Shown piece after piece: positions 1 through 6,530 of a stretch of DNA of 7,879 nucleotides. This DNA is from JBCBST01 sp039819115 (lineage in GTDB: Bacteria > Bacteroidota > Rhodothermia > Balneolales > Balneolaceae): the NCBI GenBank assembly GCA_039819115.1, contig JBCBST010000139.1, forward strand, positions 1 to 7,879. The letters run 5' to 3'. The stretch's first letter is position 1; each line of letters begins with the position of its first letter. Below the pieces are notes generated by a model. It was not told where the DNA came from. It searched no databases and was given only the letters and a program-made list of their open reading frames with translations. The position numbers and the translations under genes are program-made.

Positions 1-599
1 CCTATTTACTTCAATGGATTGGGTTACCCATTGGGGAGTTTTTAACGGATTTATCAACGGGTTTGATTGAAGCAACTCCGCTGTTGGGAGGTGTTTTTGT
101 AACGCTGGTTGGGTTCGGTTTTTTAGTCGGCGATAGAAAGCGGGAAAAGAAAAAGAAGAAGAATAAACGCAAATGGAAGGAAGAAGAGTTTGAAGTACAC
201 GGAAGCGAGTTTACCCGGTCCAAGCCATCTTCCGGTGCACAGGGTAACCCCACGACTTCCTCCTCGTCAAGATTGGGCAACGATTTAGACCGCGATGATA
301 CCGACGACTTCTCTTCTTATTCACAAGGCTCCAGTTATGGTAGTTCATCAGGAACGGGGAGTTATGAACCGTACGGATATCGACATTCTAAAAAACTCAA
401 TAAATCCCGAACGGATAAAAAAATATCCGGAGTGTGTGGAGGATTAGCCCGGTATTTTGGTGTCAGTTCCACTGTAGTCCGCATTATTTTCGTAGCCGCG
501 TTTTTTATGGGTTATGGAACCAGTCTCCTCATTTATTTGGGACTTGCACTTGCAATGCCGAAAGAACCTGTCGATTATATGGACGATTATAATTTTTAA
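1..599 (+). CDS. PspC-domain membrane protein (5' end outside window)
   Basis: The frame is open from base 3 to the TAA at 597-599, giving 198 visible residues. No stop separates the first in-frame TTG (63) from the window edge, and the residues before it (YLLQWIGLPIGEFLTDLSTG) read as protein. The real start is therefore probably upstream. Visible order: a hydrophobic membrane segment at about residues 26-43; a very basic stretch just after it (RKREKKKKKNKRK), which would anchor that side in the cytoplasm; a low-complexity Ser/Gly/Tyr/Asp linker at about 65-125; and a C-terminal PspC domain at about 130-188. The domain shows the hallmark pattern DKKISGVCGGLARYFGV, then VVRIIFVAAFF and a second hydrophobic run ending AMPKEP. 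PspC domains are membrane modules first described in the phage-shock envelope-stress response, but many stand-alone members have no known role. The domain call is firm, the physiological role is not. tmk follows in the same reading frame 12 bases downstream, so co-transcription is likely. Confidence 0.85.
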   Translation, partial: YLLQWIGLPIGEFLTDLSTGLIEATPLLGGVFVTLVGFGFLVGDRKREKKKKKNKRKWKEEEFEVHGSEFTRSKPSSGAQGNPTTSSSSRLGNDLDRDDTDDFSSYSQGSSYGSSSGTGSYEPYGYRHSKKLNKSRTDKKISGVCGGLARYFGVSSTVVRIIFVAAFFMGYGTSLLIYLGLALAMPKEPVDYMDDYNF

Positions 600-611
600 T
601 TCGTCCTGCCT

Positions 612-1223
612 GTGCTCATAACGTTTGAAGGGATTGACGGAAGCGGAAAGTCAACCCAGATTCAGATTCTGAAAGACAAACTTGAGGCCCTTTCTATCGA
701 GGTATCGGTGTTCAGAGAACCCGGTGGTACCGACCTGTCCGAAATGGTTCGGGGTATGCTCCTTAACCCGGAAATAGAGATAGATTCCGTAACAGAACTC
801 CTTCTTTTTTCCTCGGCCCGTTCTCAGCTTGTTGCAGAGAAAGTGATTCCCCGCCTTAAAGAAAACCAGGTGGTTATTCTGGATCGGTTTTATGACTCCA
901 CAGTTGCTTACCAGGGCTATGGAAGAGAGAGTGTCCCTATTCAGGACATCAAAGAGATCAACCACATTGCAGCTCATGGTTTGATCCCTGATATCACATT
1001 TTATATACGCTTGTCTCAGCAGGAGTCTGCCAGAAGAACGCTGCATCTCCAAAAAGACCGGATGGAACGTGCCGGTGATTCTTTTTTTAACCGGGTGATC
1101 GAGGGATTTGAAGCGTTAGCTGAATCTGAGTCCAGGATATATCCTATGGATGGAACTCTAACTTCCGAACAGCTTCATGATCAGATTTGGGGAGTTCTGG
1201 AACCTGTTCTGCCCGGGACTTAA
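612..1223 (+). CDS. tmk: Thymidylate kinase (dTMP kinase)
   Basis: It phosphorylates dTMP to dTDP with ATP, an essential cytoplasmic step of dTTP synthesis. The 203-residue protein has the usual family length. Seen in sequence: the P-loop GIDGSGKST at residues 7-15; FREPGGT at 34-40, the conserved dTMP-contacting segment; the DRF motif at 91-93 followed by DSTVAYQG (95-102), the family signature; and a LID region with DRME about 40 residues before the C terminus. The start is GTG at 612, chosen because the family begins M-x-I-T-F-E-G-I-D-G and no ATG lies upstream in frame before the TAA of the PspC gene at 597-599. No clear Shine-Dalgarno sequence is visible, so translation may depend on coupling to the PspC gene. 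The last 80 bases overlap the convergent RND gene, so the terminal 26 or so residues are constrained by an antisense coding sequence. Confidence 0.97.
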   Translation: MLITFEGIDGSGKSTQIQILKDKLEALSIEVSVFREPGGTDLSEMVRGMLLNPEIEIDSVTELLLFSSARSQLVAEKVIPRLKENQVVILDRFYDSTVAYQGYGRESVPIQDIKEINHIAAHGLIPDITFYIRLSQQESARRTLHLQKDRMERAGDSFFNRVIEGFEALAESESRIYPMDGTLTSEQLHDQIWGVLEPVLPGT

Positions 1224-3483
1224 GACCGGGTTTAAACCAGTGAAACAACGCCGGTAACACCAGCAAATCGGCAATGATCGCAAAGAAAACCGTGGATGCT
1301 ACCAATGCACCCATCAATTTTGTGGATGCAAACTCGCTGGTAATCAGTGTGCCGAATCCTGCCAGAAGAATGAGGCTGGTTATAATAATAGCTCTGCCCG
1401 TTTTTTGTGTAGTAACGGTTAGGGCATGGTGAAGCGACATTCCCCGCTGCATCTCCACCCGTAAACGTGCCAGGTAATGGATGGTATCATCCACAGCAAT
1501 ACCGAAAGCAATGGTGAAAATAACAGCCGTTGAAGGTTTGATATCAATACCAAACATGCCCATCGCACCTGCTATGAGCACAAGGGGGAGCATATTGGGA
1601 ATAAGTGAGATGACCACCATTTTGAGGTCTCTGAACAGTATGGCCATAATAATGGAAATACATACAAAGGCGAGTCCAATACTGGTTGCCAGTGAATACA
1701 CCATTTTCCCCACGAGGTTAGCACTCAATATCGTTGACCCTGTAACCTGTACTTGCTGATCCGGAAAGTTCTGAGCGAGATATGCATTGACCGACTCCCG
1801 GATTTCATTGATACGTTCACTTCCTGCATCCAGGGTTTGTGTTGAAATCCGCAGTTGCTGATAATTAAAATCGGTTACCCGCTCGAGAGCGTCATTACCA
1901 TTCACCTCGAGGAGTAAAATATACTGGGCCACTAAATCCGGGTTATTAGGCAGGGGTTGAATGGCGGCTTCTTCCGGAGACATGACTTCATGCACTTCCT
2001 GCATCAGCGAGGTAAACGAAGTAGCGCGCCTTACCTCGGGATAGCTCAGGAGGTGATCCTGAAGAGCCTGTGCTTTGCTCATGAACTCCGGATTGGTAAT
2101 TCCAAATTCCTCCTCCGTGTCAATGATAAACTCCATAGGGAAAGGCGGGGCGAGGCGCTCACTAAAGTATTCACTGTCTTTGATAAGTTGAGAGTCGCGA
2201 CTTACATCATCAAATACATACCCGTTTACCCGAAGCTGGGTCATGCCCAGGCCAATGGCTAATACACCCAGAAATGCGACCACACAAATCGCGCGGTAAT
2301 TCCGCTCATTAAACCGACTGAGTGCAATCAGCCAATCGCCAAGTAGTACATACAGTTTTCCACCATTCTCCTTAAACACCCGATTCGTTTTGGTAACATT
2401 CAGGATAGCCGGTAAAAAGAAGATGGTTATGAGATAGGCCAGGAGTACACCAACCGCCGTGTACAGTCCAAATCGCTTCATAGGAACCACATCGCTGGTC
2501 ACCAGGGTGCCAAAACCTATAGCTGTTGTAATACTGGTAAGAAAGGTGGCGCTCCCTAGCGTGATTACCATTTCGGTAATGGATTGTTTTCGGTTCATCC
2601 CGGATTGAGCGGCGTCGTCAAATTTGGAGATCATGTGTATGGAATCAGCTATTCCAACGCAGAGCAGTATGGGAGCGATGGTACTGCTCATAATCTCCAG
2701 GTAACCGCCGGTGAGGGTTATGGCTGCAACGGTTAATAATACCGTAAGCCACACAATGATCATGGGCAGTAAAATACCCAGCCTGCTACGATACAGGTAC
2801 CAGAGTAAAAGTATAATCAACACGGAAGAGATAGAAATGTACATCACTACTTCTGAGTTGAGGGTGTTCACATATTGATTCCGAAAGAAGGGAATGCCTG
2901 TAATTCTGAAATCCCGGTTTACATAGTTCGCCGTAATGGAATAAATGTCTTCAATCACCTGATTCCGTATGGGGTACGAATTGACTTCTTCATCAATGGT
3001 GATGTAGATGGCGGTAGTTACCAGATCGTCGCTGATCAGAAACCCCTTGGTAAACCGATCGGAGGTTAATTTTTTGCCCAGGTTGGGAAGCTGCTCATCA
3101 AGCAAAGATACCTCCAGATAGGGCTCAAACTCGAGATTACCGTTTTCATTTCGTATCTCATCAGCCGTCCACAGACTTTGAACCTCAGAAACATTCGATA
3201 TGCCTTCAAATGCATCGGAAAGAGCTTTAAGCTCCAATAGTCCATCCTTAGAAAGTAAATCGGGATTGGTGTATCCCACTAAAATGACGTTATCGTCTTT
3301 TCCAAATTCATCCAGGAATGCATTGTACTCGACTACGGTGGGGTCGTCTTTGGGATAGAAGTTTTCCAGGTCGAAATCAGTTCGAATGGTTGATGCCGGG
3401 AAAATGGCAGCAAAAGTAAGAAGAATAAACGTAGCCAGAACAAATCGGGGATGGGCTACAACAAACTCAGCAAATCTCTTCAT
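1144..3483 (-). CDS. RND-superfamily exporter (COG1033 / MMPL-like), 12 TM
   Basis: Inner-membrane proton-driven transporter of 779 residues with the duplicated RND layout. TM1 is at about 12-31, followed by a periplasmic domain (32-212), TM2-6 (213-362), TM7 (398-416), a second periplasmic domain (417-592) and TM8-12 (595-748). The internal repeat is visible: GIADSIH (277-283) in TM4 matches GIAVDDTIH (661-669) in TM10, the positions of the acidic residues used for proton relay in this superfamily. The porters are short, about 180 residues each, as in MmpL/HpnN/COG1033 exporters and unlike the larger AcrB type. ATG at 3483 places a basic N-terminus (MKRF) before TM1. It lies 60 bases downstream of the barrel gene on the same strand with no terminator between them, so the two are probably co-transcribed. 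No periplasmic adaptor gene is seen. Known relatives move hydrophobic molecules such as lipids, hopanoids or sterols; the substrate here is unknown. The 3' end overlaps tmk by 80 bases, which encode its C-terminal cytoplasmic tail. Confidence 0.9.
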   Translation of the reverse strand: MKRFAEFVVAHPRFVLATFILLTFAAIFPASTIRTDFDLENFYPKDDPTVVEYNAFLDEFGKDDNVILVGYTNPDLLSKDGLLELKALSDAFEGISNVSEVQSLWTADEIRNENGNLEFEPYLEVSLLDEQLPNLGKKLTSDRFTKGFLISDDLVTTAIYITIDEEVNSYPIRNQVIEDIYSITANYVNRDFRITGIPFFRNQYVNTLNSEVVMYISISSVLIILLLWYLYRSRLGILLPMIIVWLTVLLTVAAITLTGGYLEIMSSTIAPILLCVGIADSIHMISKFDDAAQSGMNRKQSITEMVITLGSATFLTSITTAIGFGTLVTSDVVPMKRFGLYTAVGVLLAYLITIFFLPAILNVTKTNRVFKENGGKLYVLLGDWLIALSRFNERNYRAICVVAFLGVLAIGLGMTQLRVNGYVFDDVSRDSQLIKDSEYFSERLAPPFPMEFIIDTEEEFGITNPEFMSKAQALQDHLLSYPEVRRATSFTSLMQEVHEVMSPEEAAIQPLPNNPDLVAQYILLLEVNGNDALERVTDFNYQQLRISTQTLDAGSERINEIRESVNAYLAQNFPDQQVQVTGSTILSANLVGKMVYSLATSIGLAFVCISIIMAILFRDLKMVVISLIPNMLPLVLIAGAMGMFGIDIKPSTAVIFTIAFGIAVDDTIHYLARLRVEMQRGMSLHHALTVTTQKTGRAIIITSLILLAGFGTLITSEFASTKLMGALVASTVFFAIIADLLVLPALFHWFKPGLKSRAEQVPELPKSDHEAVRKLEFHP
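1212..1234 (+). terminator. Weak hairpin at the tmk stop codon
   Basis: Inverted repeat CCCGG (1212-1216) and CCGGG (1226-1230) with a 9-base loop that contains the tmk TAA stop, followed by only TTTAAA. The stem is short and the T-tract poor, so this is at best a weak terminator or pause site. It lies inside the 3' coding end of the opposite-strand RND gene, so the pairing may be coincidental. Confidence 0.2.
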
Positions 3484-3543
3484 GAATAGTCATTTCGGTT
3501 CTGAACTAACCCCAGGTGCAGGTATCTCATTCCCGGTAATGAG

Positions 3544-4980
3544 TTAGAAATATGCGGTAATACGGGTGTATCCAAAGCTGTTATTCCGGTATTCTCTGAA
3601 TGAAAAATGACCGTATAAATCTCCGGGATCATTTCCGGTGAACAGGTGGACACCAATACCTGCTTCAACACCGTCCATTAATTCATATCCGACATCAGGA
3701 TTTACCCAGCCATCGGAGCCTGTGATATTCCATTGCCCAAACAAGCGAGTGGTCAGTTTATCTCTGAAAAAAGTACGCGTGCCCAACAGAGTGGTATAAT
3801 AAAACCATTCTTCCTGGAGGATATCGGGATTATGATCAACTATGTGTTCTGCATACAACTGGTTTGATATGTTCCAGCTGCCCAGGCTGTAGTCCAGTCC
3901 AATCATAGCAATAGCCCAGGGACGTTGAAGCAAAAACCCGTCGCCATTTTGTTGAAGTACCTGTGCCAGCTGGAGTTGTTGCTGCGGAGGCAGAGCGGTC
4001 AGATTGACTCCCTGTAGATCCTGTGGGAGATAATCAACGTTTCTGTTGAAGTGAAAGGCTGCTTCTGAGGTGAGGATAACAGAGGGTGTAAGTAACAGAT
4101 CACCTGAATAGGCCAGGATCAACCGTTGGAGATATTCTTCGGTGAGAACGAAGGTAGGTGTCTGGGTTTGGGGATCGGTCAGGAATGATTTGTAATAGGT
4201 GGGTGCGGGCTCAGACCACCACATTCCAAACACATCCAGATTCCATGTTAATGACGATCGGAAGGCATACCGGATCGATGCCTGGAATAGATTCTGGGTA
4301 AATTCATTGGTGTTATCTCCGTTTTGAAGTACCTGGTTGATCTCAGCTGGATTTCCCCCAAGTGCCGATGCCAGTGCCGGGGTGTCTAAATCGGAATACA
4401 CCAGGTTAAAGCCTTGTCCTTCTACACGTGTGTTCACAAACCATCGCGAATCGGTGGAAGGCAGGGTATGACTTTGAAAGGTGGGCGTGATGACGGCTTC
4501 AATGTAATTATCACCTACATAACGTGTGGCTTTCAGCGCAGGAATACCCAGTTTTATGATATCGTTACTGAGTGTGAGGCCTTCGCTCAGGTCGAGGGGA
4601 GAAAGAATATCGGTGATGAAAACGCCATTTGTACGTCCCTGAGAGAAAATCTGTTTACCTACTCGTACATCCCAATCGCCAAGGTATAAATCAACATACG
4701 CTTCTCTGAGATCGAAGATGATTTCGTTACCCGATTTGGTATAGTCATTGATCAGCTGTGTATTGATGTAAGCAGAACCGGAGACAAGATCGCGTTCAAA
4801 AAAGAGATTGGCTCTGTTACGCCCAACAAGGAACTGGTTATCTTCTGCAGTGAGTACTGCGTTGTAGTTTCGGAGGTTTCCGCTTGTGATAACCTGTGAA
4901 ATAGCTTGGTAAGGTACAGTAAAAAAAGTAAGAACCAAGAAAAAAAATAAACCCTTTTTAAGTTGTTGTTTTGGAAGCAT
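3544..4980 (-). CDS. Outer-membrane beta-barrel protein, DUF1302-like
   Basis: Predicted outer-membrane barrel of 478 residues. I chose ATG at 4980 because it gives a textbook signal peptide: basic MLPKQQLKKG, then the hydrophobic LFFFLVLTFF, then a likely signal peptidase I site after AIS (residue 28). The upstream in-frame ATG at 5034 would add 18 polar residues ahead of this. Neither start has a clear Shine-Dalgarno sequence. The mature protein has many alternating amphipathic strands rich in Tyr, Trp, Asn and Thr, and it ends YTRITAYF, the C-terminal aromatic signal recognised by the BAM machinery. The segment around residues 92-134 (REAYVDLYLGDWDVRVGKQ, then a Gln/Gly/Arg turn and ILSPLDLSEGL) resembles the part of DUF1302 proteins where a strand precedes an N/S-P-x-D motif. 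The family call rests on that resemblance and on the adjacent RND exporter, so it is moderate; an alginate-export/porin-like barrel is the main alternative. It is probably the first gene of a two-gene operon with the exporter. Confidence 0.7.
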   Translation of the reverse strand: MLPKQQLKKGLFFFLVLTFFTVPYQAISQVITSGNLRNYNAVLTAEDNQFLVGRNRANLFFERDLVSGSAYINTQLINDYTKSGNEIIFDLREAYVDLYLGDWDVRVGKQIFSQGRTNGVFITDILSPLDLSEGLTLSNDIIKLGIPALKATRYVGDNYIEAVITPTFQSHTLPSTDSRWFVNTRVEGQGFNLVYSDLDTPALASALGGNPAEINQVLQNGDNTNEFTQNLFQASIRYAFRSSLTWNLDVFGMWWSEPAPTYYKSFLTDPQTQTPTFVLTEEYLQRLILAYSGDLLLTPSVILTSEAAFHFNRNVDYLPQDLQGVNLTALPPQQQLQLAQVLQQNGDGFLLQRPWAIAMIGLDYSLGSWNISNQLYAEHIVDHNPDILQEEWFYYTTLLGTRTFFRDKLTTRLFGQWNITGSDGWVNPDVGYELMDGVEAGIGVHLFTGNDPGDLYGHFSFREYRNNSFGYTRITAYF

Positions 4981-5019
4981 TAAGTTGGTCTTGGGGTAGG
5001 GGTTCAGTTTTAACAAGCG

Positions 5020-5050
5020 TTGAGGCTTAGTCATTAAATGTGTAAATTTG
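5020..5050 (+). promoter_or_regulatory. Putative Bacteroidota-type promoter for the SRPBCC gene
   Basis: TTG at 5020-5022, a 20-base spacer, then TAAATTTG at 5043-5050. This matches the -33 TTG / -7 TAnnTTTG arrangement of the primary sigma factor known from Bacteroidota. Transcription would start near 5056, giving a leader of about 80 bases before ATG 5139. The site lies between the divergent barrel gene and the SRPBCC gene, and overlaps the optional upstream start (5034) of the barrel gene. That the host uses this consensus is an inference. Confidence 0.45.
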
Positions 5051-5138
5051 AGTCATATGGATAAATCTTCCCTGTATCCACGGCTATTTATTCATCAACG
5101 ATTAATTCAAACGATCATAATCATTGAGTACAACCAAT

Positions 5139-5606
5139 ATGGCGCACGAAAGAATCGAGATTGATTTACCTCTTGCCAAAGTTTACGAACTCCTTAGTAA
5201 TCCTGTTGAATATCCTAAATTCCTAGAACACGTCGAGAAAGTTGAGCGCATCAACTCTCAGACTTTCGAATATCAAACTACCATCGGTGGTGAAGAGTTT
5301 CGTTGGACCACTAATTTGATCGACAACTTGCGTAATACCCGCTTTGCTTGGATCACCATCAACGGAAATCTAAATCAGACTGGAACCATCCGTTTTACAC
5401 CGCTTGATAATGGCGAACGTACACGTGTTGAGTTTTCACTTGATTACCGAACATTTTTCGGAGATCCCAGTGAGGAGTTAGCTTCATTCATCGACAACAC
5501 TGCAGAACAACTGGTCAAAGACCTGACTAAGTTCAAAGAGCTTGCCGAGAATGGAACCTTCAAGGAAACTTCGCTAGAGCCAAACGAAGAAAGCGTGACT
5601 GCTTAA
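5139..5606 (+). CDS. SRPBCC (START/Bet v1-like) family protein
   Basis: Small cytoplasmic protein of 155 residues with no signal peptide. It begins with the pattern typical of polyketide cyclase/SRPBCC proteins: a first strand (ERIEIDLP), then LAKVYELLSNPVEYPKFLEHVEKVE, where the N-P-x-x-Y-P-x-F turn precedes the second strand. Alternating beta strands follow (FEYQTTIGGEEFRWTT, RTRVEFSLDYRTFF), and then a long C-terminal helix (about 110-135) closing the cavity. The last 15 or so residues are an acidic, disordered-looking tail. Members bind hydrophobic ligands or act as cyclases or chaperone-like proteins; the ligand here cannot be inferred. I chose ATG at 5139 over an in-frame TTG at 5124 because the domain begins right after it. 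Codon choice is biased (8 of 9 Ile are ATC, and CGT/CGC Arg dominate), unlike the neighbours and suggestive of high expression. It forms a single-gene unit between its own promoter and a strong terminator. Confidence 0.8.
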   Translation: MAHERIEIDLPLAKVYELLSNPVEYPKFLEHVEKVERINSQTFEYQTTIGGEEFRWTTNLIDNLRNTRFAWITINGNLNQTGTIRFTPLDNGERTRVEFSLDYRTFFGDPSEELASFIDNTAEQLVKDLTKFKELAENGTFKETSLEPNEESVTA

Positions 5607-5624
5607 TCGAATTTTTATTCTTAG

Positions 5625-5659
5625 ATCCCGCTCCTGTACAGGCCAGCGGGATTTTTTTT
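5625..5659 (+). terminator. Strong intrinsic terminator after the SRPBCC gene
   Basis: Perfect 8-bp arms ATCCCGCT (5625-5632) and AGCGGGAT (5645-5652) followed by eight T residues (5652-5659). An inner palindrome CCTGTACAGG (5633-5642) can extend the stem with a two-base CC bulge. It lies 18 bases after the SRPBCC stop and faces plus-strand transcription. There is no T-tract on the other strand, so it is unidirectional. It ends only 13 bases before the aroE ATG. Confidence 0.9.
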
Positions 5660-5672
5660 GTCTATATATCAT

Positions 5673-6530
5673 ATGACCATCTCCGAGTTTCTGCATACCG
5701 ATCAGGCAAAGGCCCCTCATTATCTGTTAATCGGCAGCCCGGTTTCGCATAGTGTTTCGCCTGTTATGCATAACACCGCACTTCAGCACTATGGAATGTC
5801 GGCCAGTTACCATGCGGTGGCTGTACCCATGGCAGAGCTGCCCACACTTATCGCCCACACGAATAGCCCTTCGTTTCTGGGTGCTAATATTACCATTCCT
5901 CATAAAGAAACCCTGCTTGATGTAATGGATTCTTTTAGTCCGGAAGCTCTTGAAATTGGAGCGGTTAACACCATTGTAAAGAGCAATGGTAAACTGGTTG
6001 GCAATAACACCGATGCCTATGGGTTTTCGGTTCCTATTGAAGCGTATGCCGATGATCTGGCCGGCGAACGGGTTATTCTGTTTGGCACAGGGGGAGCTAC
6101 AAAAGCCATTATGTATGCACTCCGGGAGTTTGGCGTGACTGAAATTGTACTGGTAAGTCGAAAACCCGGTCATTACCAGACTCCCTCCGATGATGTTATC
6201 TTTTGTGGGTATGATAACTGGATGGCATATGAAGACGAGGCGGTGATGATCGTTAATGCCACACCGCTTGGGATGTCTCCAAATACAGCAGCCTCACCGG
6301 TACAAGACGCAGAGATAGCAGCTTTATCCGGTAAAATCTGTTACGATATTGTCTACAATCCCCGTGAAACGACCTTTCTTAAACAGGCTCAGAAAGCAGG
6401 GGCAGAACGCACTATCGGAGGGTTGGATATGCTAATTTTCCAGGGCGCCAAGGCTTTTGAACTCTGGACAGGTAAGGAATTTCCAACCGGCCTCGTGAGC
6501 ATGCGATTAAATGAATACTTCCCCGCTTGA
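5673..6530 (+). CDS. aroE: Shikimate dehydrogenase
   Basis: It reduces 3-dehydroshikimate to shikimate with NADPH in the pathway to chorismate and the aromatic amino acids. The 285-residue protein is near the usual 270-290. Seen in sequence: the shikimate-binding Ser pair in GSPVSHSVSP (S27, S29); NITIPHKE with the catalytic Lys78; GAVNTI with Asn99; NNTDAYGF with Asp114, where the usual NTDG is NTDA; a Rossmann nucleotide-binding loop GTGGATKA (138-145); NATPLGMSP (195-203); YDIVYNPRETTFL (224-236); and a C-terminal GGLDMLIFQGAKAFELWTG. All active-site positions I can judge are present. I chose ATG at 5673; a longer in-frame TTG at 5658 falls inside the terminator T-tract and is implausible. 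The 3' end overlaps pgeF by 20 bases, so the two are likely translationally coupled. No Shine-Dalgarno sequence is seen in the very short gap after the terminator. Confidence 0.96.
   Translation: MTISEFLHTDQAKAPHYLLIGSPVSHSVSPVMHNTALQHYGMSASYHAVAVPMAELPTLIAHTNSPSFLGANITIPHKETLLDVMDSFSPEALEIGAVNTIVKSNGKLVGNNTDAYGFSVPIEAYADDLAGERVILFGTGGATKAIMYALREFGVTEIVLVSRKPGHYQTPSDDVIFCGYDNWMAYEDEAVMIVNATPLGMSPNTAASPVQDAEIAALSGKICYDIVYNPRETTFLKQAQKAGAERTIGGLDMLIFQGAKAFELWTGKEFPTGLVSMRLNEYFPA

Noticed and set aside
63..599. TTG at 63 as the true start of the PspC protein
   Set aside because: The frame stays open to the window edge with protein-like codons, so the gene is better treated as truncated by the window.
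651..1052. 133-residue minus-strand open frame
   Set aside because: It lies antisense to the conserved core of tmk, with no domain.
1231..1238. TTTAAA-centred palindrome GGTTTAAACC as an operator
   Set aside because: Short, AT-centred and inside the RND coding sequence; such palindromes occur by chance.
3480..3671. 63-residue minus-strand frame between the barrel and RND genes
   Set aside because: Most of it lies out of frame over the 3' end of the barrel gene, with no domain, signal or start signal; a shadow frame.
5124..5138. TTG at 5124 as the SRPBCC start
   Set aside because: The domain begins right after ATG 5139, and no ribosome-binding signal favours the TTG.
5105..5140. Promoter for the barrel gene on the minus strand, ATCGTTTG with a TTG 19 bases upstream
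   Set aside because: The -7 element mismatches TAnnTTTG at both leading bases; too weak to annotate.
5658..5672. TTG at 5658 as an extended aroE start
   Set aside because: It sits in the T-tract of the terminator, and AroE homologues do not need the extra five residues.
5727..6173. 148-residue minus-strand open frame
   Set aside because: It lies entirely antisense to well-conserved aroE, with no recognisable domain and a composition typical of shadow frames.
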